Of a stretch of 64,000 nucleotides of DNA, positions 1 to 9,011 are shown one piece after another (position 1 is the stretch's first letter; every line of letters begins with the position of its first letter). The position numbers were made by a program, and so were the translations under genes. Source of the stretch: Hominimerdicola alba (GTDB lineage: Bacteria > Bacillota > Clostridia > Oscillospirales > Ruminococcaceae); assembly GCF_900109655.1 (NCBI RefSeq), contig NZ_FOAT01000006.1, positions 124,001 to 188,000 on the forward strand, written 5' to 3'. The notes beneath the pieces are model-generated. The model ran no database searches and was not told where the DNA came from. It saw only the letters and a program-made list of their open reading frames with translations.

Positions 1-351
1 CTTTCCATGAAGGAGATAAAGGAAAGCGGTTTTGACACCTACTTTGTCGATCACACCACAGGCATCTACCCCGTGGCGGCTTCGGGTGTGCCTTTCTCGG
101 CAGATTATTTCCAGAGCAAGGGCGACCCCATAACCGACCTCAATGAGGATATGGCGGCTGAACAGAAAGCCCGCACAACCTACGATAATATCCTGCGCCT
201 GACAGATGACCCCGATGTGCGTGACCCCATAAAGTTCCTGCGTGAGAGGGAGATAGTCCACTATCAGCGCTTCGGTGAATGCCTGCGCTTAGTTACGGAT
301 AAGCTGGACAGCAAGAATTTCTATGCTTTCAATCCGTCATTTGATAAGTGA
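1..351 (+). CDS. Manganese catalase / CotJC-like protein, C-terminal part (5' end outside window)
   Basis: The reading frame is already open at base 1 and ends at the TGA at 349-351, so only the last 116 or so codons are present and the start lies upstream; the ATG at 7 is internal. The segment DDPDVRDPIKFLREREIVHYQRF matches the C-terminal four-helix bundle of the di-manganese catalase/CotJC family, where the E and H of the REREIVH stretch are metal ligands. Members either dismute hydrogen peroxide or, in spore formers, sit in the inner spore coat; these cannot be told apart from this fragment. A hairpin terminator follows at once, so it is the last gene of its transcript. Confidence 0.82.
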   Translation, partial: LSMKEIKESGFDTYFVDHTTGIYPVAASGVPFSADYFQSKGDPITDLNEDMAAEQKARTTYDNILRLTDDPDVRDPIKFLREREIVHYQRFGECLRLVTDKLDSKNFYAFNPSFDK

Positions 352-375
352 CAGATCTCTGATATAGACATTTAC

Positions 376-420
376 AGCCATAGTATTTCTGATGTATTGT
401 CAGCAGTACTATGGCTTTTC
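376..420 (+). terminator. Rho-independent terminator after the Mn catalase-like gene
   Basis: The arms AGCCATAGTA (376-385) and TACTATGGCT (407-416) pair perfectly around a 21-base loop and are followed by TTTTCT. Confidence 0.8.
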
Positions 421-422
421 TA

Positions 423-451
423 TTGACGGCACAGATATGATGTGGTATAAT
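423..451 (+). promoter_or_regulatory. Sigma-A type promoter of the CPBP protease gene
   Basis: TTGACG (423-428) and TATAAT (446-451) are separated by exactly 17 bases, 37 bases upstream of the next start codon. Confidence 0.75.
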
Positions 452-487
452 TGTAAATATCGTAGAACATGATCCGGAGGAACGAAA

Positions 488-1156
488 ATGAAAGAAAACA
501 AAAAAATGCGGATAACCGCTTTGATCTTTTACCTTGTGCTGTATGCGCTGTGGGCGGTCTTTGAACTGGTCATCGTGCCGAAACTGCAAGCACATACACT
601 GCCTGTCTCCATAAAAGTCATCAAGGAGATGTGCTGTAAAACAGTGTTCTGGACTTTGCCTGCAATTATACTGATACTTAGGAACAGTGATTCCATGTAT
701 ATCAAAAAAAGCGAGATACTGGGCGATGCCAAAAAGGCAGATACCTACCTTACATTATTGGGGTTCATGCTGTTATTTTCTGTGTGGATGTTTCTGCCGA
801 CCTTTATTCAGAACAAAACGATAGCTATCAACCCCTCCTTTAATGCAGAAGCTGCCATTGAGGTGATCTTCGTTGGTATATCGGAAGAACTGGTTTTCCG
901 CGGAACACTTTTGAATACAGCGCTGAAAGACCGCGAACCATGGCTGGTATTTTCAGGCAACGCGGTGATGTTTCTCATGATACATTTCCCTGTCTGGTGC
1001 CGTCAGAACCTATTTGTCACATACATGAGCAGTTTTGCCTTTGTTCAGCTGATAATCCTCAGCCTGATATTCAGCTGGTCATTTGTAAAGACCCGCAGTA
1101 TCATCGTGCCGATAATATTGCACGCATACTGGGATCTGTTATGCAGTATGACATAA
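488..1156 (+). CDS. CPBP family intramembrane metalloprotease (CAAX/Abi type)
   Basis: This 222-residue polytopic membrane protein has hydrophobic segments near residues 8-32, 50-62, 83-103, 117-129, 150-162 and 178-215. It carries the three CPBP motifs: EELVFRG with the paired glutamates at about residues 133-134, FLMIH, and HAYWD near the C-terminus. These residues form the glutamyl intramembrane-protease site in the family. Members process prenylated proteins, bacteriocin precursors or bacteriocin targets; nothing nearby identifies a substrate. The start is preceded by CCGGAGG six bases upstream. The gene is monocistronic, with its own promoter and a strong terminator behind it. Confidence 0.88.
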   Translation: MKENKKMRITALIFYLVLYALWAVFELVIVPKLQAHTLPVSIKVIKEMCCKTVFWTLPAIILILRNSDSMYIKKSEILGDAKKADTYLTLLGFMLLFSVWMFLPTFIQNKTIAINPSFNAEAAIEVIFVGISEELVFRGTLLNTALKDREPWLVFSGNAVMFLMIHFPVWCRQNLFVTYMSSFAFVQLIILSLIFSWSFVKTRSIIVPIILHAYWDLLCSMT

Positions 1157-1164
1157 TGATCTAA

Positions 1165-1204
1165 ATGCCCCCGAGTGTTTGAAACGCTCGGGGGCATATT
1201 TTAT
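1165..1204 (+). terminator. Rho-independent terminator after the CPBP gene
   Basis: ATGCCCCCGAG...CTCGGGGGCAT forms a perfect GC-rich stem at 1165-1197 followed by ATTTTATATT. Confidence 0.88.
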
Positions 1205-1281
1205 ATTGATATTTGTTTTAATTCCATCCCGTTTGCAGAGTAAATTCTCGAAACACAATAAACAAATTTTATTAATAACTA

Positions 1282-1310
1282 TTGCATATTTTGTTGTGAT
1301 GTGCTATAAT
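1282..1310 (+). promoter_or_regulatory. Promoter of the M48 peptidase operon
   Basis: TTGCAT (1282-1287), a 17-base spacer and a perfect TATAAT (1305-1310). The leader before the start codon is about 90 bases. Confidence 0.65.
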
Positions 1311-1405
1311 AATCTAAAGGTGTTAACAGCGGACAATGAAAATTAAGCAGTCTGTTGTACACTATGTAAAAAACAAAAAGACTAAAGAAATATGAGGTGA
1401 CAAAA

Positions 1406-2755
1406 ATGTCTGTAAATCCCGACCTTTTTATCCACGAATCCGACCGCACGGCGCTGAATGCACTTAAAGCCATACCCGGCTTTACTCCGCTGCTGAAAGG
1501 ATTCATGAAGATATGGAACGAAAAGCAGTTCAAGCTGATGAATATGTCTACTCTGGTGAGGATAAGCGAGAACCAGATGCCCGAGTACTACGAGATGCTC
1601 AAACCCATATGCAAACGTCTGGGCATAAAAGTGCCTGAGCTTTTCATGACCACCGACCCGTACCCAAATGCCTATACTTCTGGCGAAAATGAACCTTTCA
1701 TCGTAATGACCACAGGTCTGGTGGCTTCACTGCCCCATGAGCTTATACCCTCGGTGCTGGCGCATGAGTGCGGACATATCGCCTGTCATCATGTGCTGTA
1801 TTCCACCATGGGCAGGTTGATACTCGGCGGCTCGGCAGGAATTCTGGGACTATCACCTGTGATAACCGCGCCTTTGCAGATGGCTTTCTACTACTGGATG
1901 AGATGCAGTGAATTCTCGGCTGACAGAGCGGCTGCGGTCTGCGGAGGTTCAAGCAAGAGCGTTGTTGAAGTATGCATGAGGCTGGCGGGCTGTGAAAAGG
2001 ATTCTCCCGTACAGGCGAACCCCGAAGCTTTTCTTGAACAGGCTAAGGAGTACCGCGACCTTGTGAGCGGCTCGGCATTCAATAAGACCCTAGAATTCAT
2101 GATGTTCTCCACCAGAAGCCACCCACTGAACGCTGTGCGTGCCTACGAGTGCAATGAGTGGTGCAAGACTAAGGAATTCCAAAGTATCGTGCAGTATCTC
2201 GATGAAGAGGAGAAGGGAAGTTCCGCCCACGGCAGTGTGCCCATAAACGAAAATATAAACACTTACATAAAGAAAGACGCTGTTGAGACCGCCAATGCTC
2301 TTAAAGCCTCGGGTTTCACAAATGTTACCATAGTACGCTCCACCGAGCAAAAAGCGGGTATGCCTGTTAACGGCATAATCTCCATAACCGCCAACGGCAA
2401 GACGGATATCAAAAAGGGCGAATGGCTCCCTGCTGATACTCCATGGCTGATAACGGCTTATATGCCGCTTTCAGCCGATGAAGAAAAAGCCGCCCATCCC
2501 GGTGAGGCTTGTGTGCCTTATTCCAGCGTGGGTTACAGCGGCAGAGATTACCGCGCAGTCATCGATGAACTGAGAGCTCTCGGATTTACAAATATTTCAG
2601 TAAGCGAACAGCCCGATATCAAGGTGAAATTCCTTATCAAGGAATACAGCATAGCGCATATCTCCATCGACCATATGGACAGGTTCGACAAGAACACATG
2701 GTTCAAGCTGAACGCGCCGATATCCATAAGATATCATGTGATGGCTCAGGGCTGA
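1406..2755 (+). CDS. M48 family zinc metallopeptidase with C-terminal PASTA-like repeats
   Basis: The protein has 449 residues when started at the ATG at 1406, which has AGGTGA five bases upstream; a GTG at 1397 overlaps that ribosome site and is unlikely. The zinc motif HECGH lies at residues 120-124 and the third ligand is probably E169 in SEFSADRA. This is the usual M48 order, but the N-terminal membrane segments of HtpX are absent, so the enzyme is probably cytosolic. After about residue 275 there are two similar modules, each with a predicted helix ending in GFTN (ALKASGFTNV and ELRALGFTNI), which resemble PASTA domains. The DUF6935-like gene starts 19 bases downstream and is probably cotranscribed. 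The substrate is unknown. Confidence 0.87.
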   Translation: MSVNPDLFIHESDRTALNALKAIPGFTPLLKGFMKIWNEKQFKLMNMSTLVRISENQMPEYYEMLKPICKRLGIKVPELFMTTDPYPNAYTSGENEPFIVMTTGLVASLPHELIPSVLAHECGHIACHHVLYSTMGRLILGGSAGILGLSPVITAPLQMAFYYWMRCSEFSADRAAAVCGGSSKSVVEVCMRLAGCEKDSPVQANPEAFLEQAKEYRDLVSGSAFNKTLEFMMFSTRSHPLNAVRAYECNEWCKTKEFQSIVQYLDEEEKGSSAHGSVPINENINTYIKKDAVETANALKASGFTNVTIVRSTEQKAGMPVNGIISITANGKTDIKKGEWLPADTPWLITAYMPLSADEEKAAHPGEACVPYSSVGYSGRDYRAVIDELRALGFTNISVSEQPDIKVKFLIKEYSIAHISIDHMDRFDKNTWFKLNAPISIRYHVMAQG

Positions 2756-2774
2756 TAATAAGGAGGTTTGAAAA

Positions 2775-3329
2775 ATGGGTCTTTTTGACAACATAGGTGC
2801 GCCCCCTGCGCAGAATACACAGCAGAGTTCGGGCAATAAAACGGTAGATGTGGTATTTGCTAAACTCCCCGATAATTTTGCGGAGTTCACAGCACTTCCA
2901 CAAGCGGCGATGGACGATCCGTTCAAAACCGCGGCGCTGACAGTACTTGCCCTGTGCTTCTATCCTCAGGACAAGGACGCCTGCATACAGATGCTGAATT
3001 TCCTCAAGGGACCTCAGCCTCTTTCGACCTATGAACAGCAGTTCCTTGCAGACAGATTCAGAGATGCGGATTATGTGCCGAGAAGCTATTTCAGCGGTGC
3101 AGTGCCCGGTAATGACTACAAACCTGCACAGCCTTATACCGTCAGGGTAAGCGAGAACCCTTATTCCTATCAGGACAGCGGCTATGCTAAGCTGTACTTG
3201 CAGTCCGGCGGCGCAGACAGCCCTCGTCCAATACAGCTGAGACTGGCAAAGGACGGCAAGTGGTATCTGTGGGAGCAGTTTTTGCTGGCGGGGATACGTC
3301 CGCCCGAGTCAACAAACCCCTGGGCATGA
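2775..3329 (+). CDS. DUF6935-like protein of unknown function
   Basis: A soluble protein of 184 residues with an AAGGAGG site eight bases before its ATG. The N-terminus is low complexity (GAPPAQNTQQSSGNK). It is followed by a compact domain rich in Phe, Pro and Tyr and by a final stretch GKWYLWEQFLLAGIRPP typical of a small beta fold. The resemblance to DUF6935 proteins is from memory and should be taken as tentative. It has no signal peptide or membrane segment. It is the second gene of the M48 peptidase transcript and ends before a terminator at 3467, which suggests a functional link with the peptidase, possibly as substrate or partner. Confidence 0.7.
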   Translation: MGLFDNIGAPPAQNTQQSSGNKTVDVVFAKLPDNFAEFTALPQAAMDDPFKTAALTVLALCFYPQDKDACIQMLNFLKGPQPLSTYEQQFLADRFRDADYVPRSYFSGAVPGNDYKPAQPYTVRVSENPYSYQDSGYAKLYLQSGGADSPRPIQLRLAKDGKWYLWEQFLLAGIRPPESTNPWA

Positions 3330-3466
3330 TGTATAGTTGGTAAATGCTGTAAATATTGATCTTCCGCGGTGGGATGCGGGGGTCGTTCACGAAATATTTT
3401 TTGCAGTAAGCAGTACGGTCTATGGTTAAAGACAGTGGGCTGTCGGGGCGCAGATGCGTGGAAAAT

Positions 3467-3500
3467 GGCACTTTCGGAGCACGGAAGTGCCTGTTTTTCG
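3467..3500 (+). terminator. Terminator after the M48 operon
   Basis: GGCACTTT and GAAGTGCC pair around TCGGAGCACG, followed by TGTTTTT. Confidence 0.75.
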
Positions 3501-3504
3501 GTCG

Positions 3505-3533
3505 TTGACATTAAGGTCAGTGTGTTGTATAAT
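3505..3533 (+). promoter_or_regulatory. Promoter of the large hybrid sensor kinase
   Basis: Consensus TTGACA (3505-3510), a 17-base spacer and TATAAT (3528-3533). Confidence 0.82.
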
Positions 3534-3604
3534 TAAGTTGGGATAATGTTCTTGTTCGCGGGGGAGCGGGGACGGCAAAATATTGCTAAAAGGGGTGACG
3601 TCGG

Positions 3605-6600
3605 ATGTATGCTCTTGTGCTTGCTATACAGTATATCAGTATATTTGGTCTGCTGTTTGAGAGCGCTTATATATTCAGGAACTGGAAAAGCAGGATACAC
3701 GGATATCTGCTGCTTAACTGTGCGGCTACCATGGTAAACAATGCGGGAATGCTGCAGGTAATGCTTTCTGACAACTATGATGAAGCGATGACGGCGCAGA
3801 AGCTTTCGTATGTGGGTACAGTGTGGATACCTTTTTCACTGCTGATATTTCTGGTGGAATTGTGCGGTGTGAGGACGAAAAAGAACACCATGCTGTTACT
3901 GGGGGCTTTTCACGGTCTGACCTATGTGGCGGTGATGACAAATGACTGGCATCATCTGTATTACCGCAATCTTGGATTTACAAAGAACGGAGTTCACCCG
4001 CACCTGACCTATGATCAGGGACCTTGGCATCATGTGTACACTCTGTTCCTGATAAGCTATATATTTTACGGTCTGATGATACTTTTTAAGACTATATACA
4101 GGGAGAAGAACAAAAAGAACCTGAAAAGGCTGTGGTATATAGCGGCTTCAATAGTGGTGGAGGTAATCTGCTATATCATATATCTTTCGGGTATAACCCA
4201 CGGATACAATATAACCGTGCTGGGATATTCTGTCAGCACCGTGATAATGTACATAGCGATATTCAAGTACGACCTGCTGGATACCCTTGAACTGACAAGG
4301 GAATACGTAGTCGATAAGCTTTCCGAGGGACTTATCGCGGTGGATACCGAGGGCAGGGTAAGGTATTTCAACGAACCTGCGAAGACCCTGTATCCTCAGC
4401 TGGTGGAGAAGCCTGATGAAACGCTGGATATAATCGAGCAGGCGATAGAAGATGAAGATGTCATAACCATCGATGAGCGCATATACACTCCATGCATCGA
4501 ATCTCTGGACTATGAGGGCGAGAACTTCGGAAGCCTGTATAGGCTGATCGATGATACCGAGCACTACAACTACATGGAGCATCTGCGGGAGCAGAGGCAG
4601 ATAGCTGATAAAGCAAACCGTGCAAAATCGGCATTTCTGGCAAATATGTCCCATGAGATAAGAACGCCTATAAATGCTGTGCTGGGTATGGACGAGATGA
4701 TACTCCGTGAGAGCAAGGAACGTCAGATAATCGGCTATGCAGAGGATATCAGGAATGCGGGAAGAACACTGCTTTCGCTGATAAATGACATACTGGATTT
4801 CTCAAAGGTCGAGCAGGGCAAGATGGAGCTGATACTGACACAGTACGAGCTTGGTTCAGCAATAAACGACCTTGTGAATATGGTACGTCCAAGGGCTGAC
4901 AAAAAGGGTCTGAGATTCGATGTGAATGTAGACAGTGAGATACCTCATCTGCTTGTAGGCGATGAGATAAGAGTCAAGCAATGTGCACTGAATCTGCTGA
5001 CAAATGCTGTGAAGTATACCGAAAAGGGAAGTGTGCATTTCGAGGTTGGCTATGAGAAAGTCAGCAAGGACAGCATAAAGCTGAAATTCACCGTGAGCGA
5101 TACGGGTATGGGCATCAAGCAGGAAGATATTGATAAGCTGTTTTCGCCGTTCTCCCGAATCGAGGAGGGCAGGAACCGTTCTATTGAGGGAACAGGACTT
5201 GGAATGAGCATCACAAGACAGCTTCTCGACCTGATGAACAGCAAGCTGGAAGTCAGCAGTGTTTACGGCAAGGGCTCGGTGTTCTCCTTTGAGGTGGAGC
5301 AGAAAGTCATGAAATGGCAGCCTATCGGAGATTTCTCCAAGAGGTTCTCGACTGTTGGCAAGGGAGTGCATATTTACAGAGAGCTTTTCCATGCGCCAAC
5401 AGCAAGAGTGCTTGTCGTGGACGACAACAACATGAACCTGACGGTGTTCAAGGGTCTGTTGAAAAAGACCATGGTGGGTATAGATACGGCTTCATCGGGT
5501 GCGGAAGCCCTGAGACTTGCGGCGCTGAATGCCTATGATATCTACTTTATAGACCACATGATGCCCGATATGGACGGTATCGAGACACTGAAAAGGCTTA
5601 GGGCGATGGAGGGCAGAGAGAATGCTCTGTGCGTGGCGCTGACGGCAAATGCGGTATCGGGTGCCCGTGAAACTTACATCGAAGCGGGGTTCAACGATTA
5701 TCTTTCAAAACCCATCGACGGTGAACGTCTGGAGAAGATGATGGCAGGTATGCTGCCTGATGAAAAGCTGGAAAATCAGACTGTCCCCGAGGGGCGCAGG
5801 ATAAGCACTGCGCCCCAGGTGCTGGTGGTGGATGACGATCAGGTCATCAGGACAACAGCGAAGAATATTCTGGATAAGTCATTTGATGTGATCACCTGCG
5901 GTACGGGCGAAGAGGCGATATCTCTTACAAAGAGCAAGATGCCAGATGCTGTTCTGCTGGATATAAGCCTTGCGGGAATGAACGGCTTTGAAGTACTCAG
6001 CAGGCTGAAAGAAGACCCCGAGGTGCGGGACATACCTGTTATTTTCGTGACAGGCGAGGACAGCGCCGAAGCGGAAAGCACAGGATTCAAGAACGGCGCG
6101 GCGGATTATGTGAAGAAGCCGTTCTCACCTGAGGTGCTGATACAGAGAACAAAGCGCGCTGTTGAACTCTATCAGCTGCAATCGGGACTGAAGAGCGAGG
6201 TAGACAGACAGCAGATAAGGAGCGAAAGGCTTTCTCTGGAGATGATGATGGCTCTGGCGAAGACCGTCGATGCCAAGGATCATTACACCAACGGTCACTC
6301 AAACCGTGTGGCTATATATTCGGCTGAGATAGCAAGAAGACTTGGAAAAAGCGAGGCAGATCAGCAGCAGATATTCCGCATGGGACTTATGCACGATATC
6401 GGTAAAATAGGCGTAAGCGAGGATATACTGAACAAGACCTCGCGGCTGACAGACGAGGAATTCATGCAGATAAAACGGCATACCGTCATCGGCAGTGAGA
6501 TACTTTCTTCCATAACCGAGATGCCGGGATTGGCTACGGGTGCAAGATCGCACCACGAGAAATATGACGGCAGCGGATATCCTGACGGTCTGAAAGGCAA

Positions 6601-7225
6601 GGATATCCCCGAGGCGGCGCGTATAATCTGCGCGGCTGACTGCTATGATGCTATGACCTCAACGAGAACGTACTCTCAGCCTATGGCGCAGCAGAAAGTC
6701 AGAAACGAGTTCATCAGATGCAGCGGAACGCAGTTCGACCCCGACATTGCGGCGGCAATGATACAGATGATCGACGATGACCACGACTATATCATGAACG
6801 AACAGGGCTTCACCAATGAGATATGGCAGGGAAGTGCGAAGATAGAAGAACTTGCGGCAGGGGAGAATGCTCTGGCGGATAAGGGCTTTGGCGGCATTGA
6901 TGGTCTCGATGCGGAGACAGGCATAAAGCACTGCGGCGGTGAGGACAACTATAAACTTACACTTGAAGCTTTTGCAGATTCGGCGGAGGAGTATGCCGAA
7001 AGCATACGGAAGTTCACGGCGGAGAACGATAAAGAAAATGCCATGATAAAACTCCATTCGCTGAAAGGCGCGGCAAGGACGATAGGCGCGGAGGATCTGG
7101 GCGAGATGGCTTATGTAGGTGAGATGTACTACCGCGGGAACTCGGAGGAAGTGCCCGATATTGAGGGGACATTGGCGGAGCTTGCTAGGATAACGGCAGA
7201 TATCAGGAAAAGGCTGGGGCGGTAA
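3605..7225 (+). CDS. Hybrid sensor histidine kinase: 7TM, HisKA, HATPase, two receivers, HD-GYP, Hpt
   Basis: This 1206-residue protein holds an entire phosphorelay. Residues 1-225 form a seven-helix membrane sensor, followed by a degenerate PAS-like segment. HisKA has its phospho-acceptor at about H350 in SHEIRTP, and the ATPase has the DTGMGI and GTGLGMSI boxes. Receiver 1 starts near residue 600 (acceptor about D650 in IDHMMPDMDG) and receiver 2 near 739 (acceptor about D786 in LLDISLAGMNG). HD-GYP follows with HD at 930-931 and the HHEKYDGSGYPDGL box. The protein ends with an Hpt domain around H1151 in LHSLKGAARTIG. HD-GYP domains hydrolyse cyclic di-GMP, so the predicted output is cyclic di-GMP turnover in response to a membrane signal. 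The start has AGGGGTGA upstream. It is monocistronic. Confidence 0.93.
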   Translation: MYALVLAIQYISIFGLLFESAYIFRNWKSRIHGYLLLNCAATMVNNAGMLQVMLSDNYDEAMTAQKLSYVGTVWIPFSLLIFLVELCGVRTKKNTMLLLGAFHGLTYVAVMTNDWHHLYYRNLGFTKNGVHPHLTYDQGPWHHVYTLFLISYIFYGLMILFKTIYREKNKKNLKRLWYIAASIVVEVICYIIYLSGITHGYNITVLGYSVSTVIMYIAIFKYDLLDTLELTREYVVDKLSEGLIAVDTEGRVRYFNEPAKTLYPQLVEKPDETLDIIEQAIEDEDVITIDERIYTPCIESLDYEGENFGSLYRLIDDTEHYNYMEHLREQRQIADKANRAKSAFLANMSHEIRTPINAVLGMDEMILRESKERQIIGYAEDIRNAGRTLLSLINDILDFSKVEQGKMELILTQYELGSAINDLVNMVRPRADKKGLRFDVNVDSEIPHLLVGDEIRVKQCALNLLTNAVKYTEKGSVHFEVGYEKVSKDSIKLKFTVSDTGMGIKQEDIDKLFSPFSRIEEGRNRSIEGTGLGMSITRQLLDLMNSKLEVSSVYGKGSVFSFEVEQKVMKWQPIGDFSKRFSTVGKGVHIYRELFHAPTARVLVVDDNNMNLTVFKGLLKKTMVGIDTASSGAEALRLAALNAYDIYFIDHMMPDMDGIETLKRLRAMEGRENALCVALTANAVSGARETYIEAGFNDYLSKPIDGERLEKMMAGMLPDEKLENQTVPEGRRISTAPQVLVVDDDQVIRTTAKNILDKSFDVITCGTGEEAISLTKSKMPDAVLLDISLAGMNGFEVLSRLKEDPEVRDIPVIFVTGEDSAEAESTGFKNGAADYVKKPFSPEVLIQRTKRAVELYQLQSGLKSEVDRQQIRSERLSLEMMMALAKTVDAKDHYTNGHSNRVAIYSAEIARRLGKSEADQQQIFRMGLMHDIGKIGVSEDILNKTSRLTDEEFMQIKRHTVIGSEILSSITEMPGLATGARSHHEKYDGSGYPDGLKGKDIPEAARIICAADCYDAMTSTRTYSQPMAQQKVRNEFIRCSGTQFDPDIAAAMIQMIDDDHDYIMNEQGFTNEIWQGSAKIEELAAGENALADKGFGGIDGLDAETGIKHCGGEDNYKLTLEAFADSAEEYAESIRKFTAENDKENAMIKLHSLKGAARTIGAEDLGEMAYVGEMYYRGNSEEVPDIEGTLAELARITADIRKRLGR

Positions 7226-7234
7226 TAGCAATCC

Positions 7235-7455
7235 TGCGGAAACTGCCAAGGAAGAGAGCTTTTGGTCAAGCTTTTCGCGAAAAGCTTGCGGGAGCGCGAG
7301 GGCAGAGCCCTCGCATCAAGGCGCAAAGCAATAATGCCTAGCAAACCATAAGAGGAAAGCAAACTACCGACCAAATAGGGCGCGGCAATAACAACAATAT
7401 GAGCGTGGACAATTCAAACGTCCACGCTCTTTATGTTTGCGTAAATATATTGTCG
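7235..7455 (+). repeat. Dispersed repeat family A, copy 1
   Basis: The element begins GCGGAAACTGCCAAGGAAG and contains the half-palindrome GTCAAGCTTTTCGCGAAAAG. It ends with the hairpin GAGCGTGGAC/GTCCACGCTC (7401-7430) and then TATTGTCGC. It is closely similar to the reverse complement of 20294-20534, and its first 50 bases recur near 20021, 37685 and 44030. The terminal hairpin followed by TTTATG may serve as terminator for the sensor kinase gene. Confidence 0.88.
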
Positions 7456-7475
7456 CATTCGCTGTTATTTGACAG

Positions 7476-7512
7476 CTCGCCCCGAGGAACGAGGGGCGAA
7501 AACTCGCATACT
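7476..7512 (+). repeat. Short repeat module shared with 37826-37862
   Basis: The stretch CCCGAGGAACGAGGGGCGAA followed by A/G-CTCGCA recurs almost unchanged inside the family A element at 37.8 kb. This marks it as a mobile or recombining sub-module. The remaining bases up to 7690 show nothing I can name. Confidence 0.7.
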
Positions 7513-7689
7513 AGCGTACACAACAAATATCCGACTACACAAATAAAGTCCTGATTTTGGGACTGATAACGCCATCGGACAGATATCTATATCTGAATGC
7601 AACAGAGTGCGGCACTCTTATCCTAAGCCCGGCTACGTTTCCGCCCTGCCAATAATTATGAATTGCGCAAATTGCTCTCTCGATTAAGA

Positions 7690-7718
7690 TTGACAAATCT
7701 GCACAAAAATGTTATAAT
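7690..7718 (+). promoter_or_regulatory. Promoter of the acylphosphatase operon
   Basis: TTGACA (7690-7695), 17 bases, TATAAT (7713-7718). A transcript start near 7725 leaves too little leader for the in-frame ATG at 7736, which favours the ATG at 7769. Confidence 0.85.
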
Positions 7719-7768
7719 ATAGCTATCTTAGTTTTATGTTTTTTGCAGTAGGACAGGCGGTGCAGGTA

Positions 7769-8038
7769 ATGGAAAAGATCAGAAAGCATATAATATTTCA
7801 CGGCAGTGTGCAGGGCGTGGGTTTTAGATTTACCGCCTACCATGCCGCTCAGCATTATGGTGTGACAGGCTGGGTGAAAAATCTTTACGACGGCACTGTC
7901 GAGGCTGAATTTGAAGGCACTGAAGCCGATGTGGACAGTACACTTATGGAAATAGATAACGGCACATTTATACGCATTGAAAGCATGGATGTCAAGCGTA
8001 TCCCTCCTGAGGGCGATTCCATGTTTATTATACGATGA
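7769..8038 (+). CDS. acyP: Acylphosphatase
   Basis: A small 89-residue enzyme that hydrolyses the carboxyl-phosphate bond of acyl phosphates. The signature GSVQGVGFRFTAYHAA holds the catalytic arginine that binds phosphate, and GWVKNLYDGTVEAEFEG holds the catalytic asparagine; the length is typical. The ATG at 7769 is chosen because AGGCGG lies eight bases upstream; an in-frame ATG at 7736 lies only about 11 bases after the predicted transcript start and has no ribosome site. It is first in a run of five closely spaced plus-strand genes. The cellular role of bacterial acylphosphatases is not settled. Confidence 0.93.
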   Translation: MEKIRKHIIFHGSVQGVGFRFTAYHAAQHYGVTGWVKNLYDGTVEAEFEGTEADVDSTLMEIDNGTFIRIESMDVKRIPPEGDSMFIIR

Positions 8039-8056
8039 AAACGGGGTAGACGAACC

Positions 8057-9001
8057 ATGAAAAAAATAAACATAAATAAACTTAACAGCAAAGTAGCAGA
8101 GCAAAGCGGATTCATAGCGGAATGTAATGAAAAGTACGAAAAGAAACTTCGCCGTGCAGCTGAAAGGATAGCTGACGAACACCGTGAGCGTCCCATAATC
8201 CTTCTTGCGGGTCCCTCGGGCTCGGGTAAGACCACCACGGCGCTTAAAATAGATAATATGCTGGATGATATGGGCATACATACCCACACCATATCAATGG
8301 ACGATTATTTTCTGCCCAAGGGCTTTTTTGAGCACGTTGTAAACGAGGACGGCTCGCCCGATTATGAATCTCCCATGCGGATAGATATCAACAAGCTCAA
8401 CGATCATATGGAGAAGATATCCCGCTGTGAGGAGGTAATGATACCCAAATTCAATTTTGCTGAACAATCATCTTCCGACGGTTTCCTCTTCAAGCGCGGC
8501 AAGGACGATATCATCGTTTTTGAGGGCATACACGCTCTCAATCCGCAGGTAACAGGCGGCGCGGGGGAATTTGCAAGATGTATGTACGTCAGTGTCCGCA
8601 CCCGTATCGAACTGAGCAGTGGTGCGCTGGTACATCCCTCTATGATAAGGCTGATGCGTAGGCTTATCCGCGATGAAAGGTCAAGGGGAAGAGGTCCTGC
8701 TGAGACTTTTGATATGTTCAAGAACGTTTCCCGCGGTGAGGAGAGGTTCATACTGCCTTTCAAGTACCGCGCTGAGGAAGAAAAGGAATTCTCGCTGGAT
8801 ACCTACATAGGCTACGAACCCGCCGCATACAAGGGACTTCTGCTGGATAAGATGAGGGAAGCCAGCAAGACCTACAAGGACTTCGACAAGTACAAGAGCA
8901 TACTCGGTCTGCTGGAGGAAGTTGACCCCATAGACACCGAGCTAATCGGCAAGGATACCCTTGTCAGGGAATTCCTCGGCGGAAGTATATATACGGACTA
9001 G
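8057..9001 (+). CDS. Uridine kinase-like nucleoside kinase
   Basis: A 314-residue P-loop kinase. The Walker A motif GPSGSGKTTTALKI is at about residues 52-65 and is followed by the uridine kinase/phosphoribulokinase landmarks SMDDYFLP and VFEGIHALNP. The basic lid region is LMRRLIRDERSRGRGP. It is longer than classical Udk (about 210 residues) because of an N-terminal helix-rich extension and a C-terminal tail, as in the clostridial nucleoside kinase group. It probably phosphorylates uridine/cytidine or a related nucleoside using ATP. It lies 18 bases after acyP and ends in the TAG that overlaps the ribosome site of the next gene. Confidence 0.85.
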   Translation: MKKININKLNSKVAEQSGFIAECNEKYEKKLRRAAERIADEHRERPIILLAGPSGSGKTTTALKIDNMLDDMGIHTHTISMDDYFLPKGFFEHVVNEDGSPDYESPMRIDINKLNDHMEKISRCEEVMIPKFNFAEQSSSDGFLFKRGKDDIIVFEGIHALNPQVTGGAGEFARCMYVSVRTRIELSSGALVHPSMIRLMRRLIRDERSRGRGPAETFDMFKNVSRGEERFILPFKYRAEEEKEFSLDTYIGYEPAAYKGLLLDKMREASKTYKDFDKYKSILGLLEEVDPIDTELIGKDTLVREFLGGSIYTD

Positions 9002-9011
9002 GAGATGCGAT

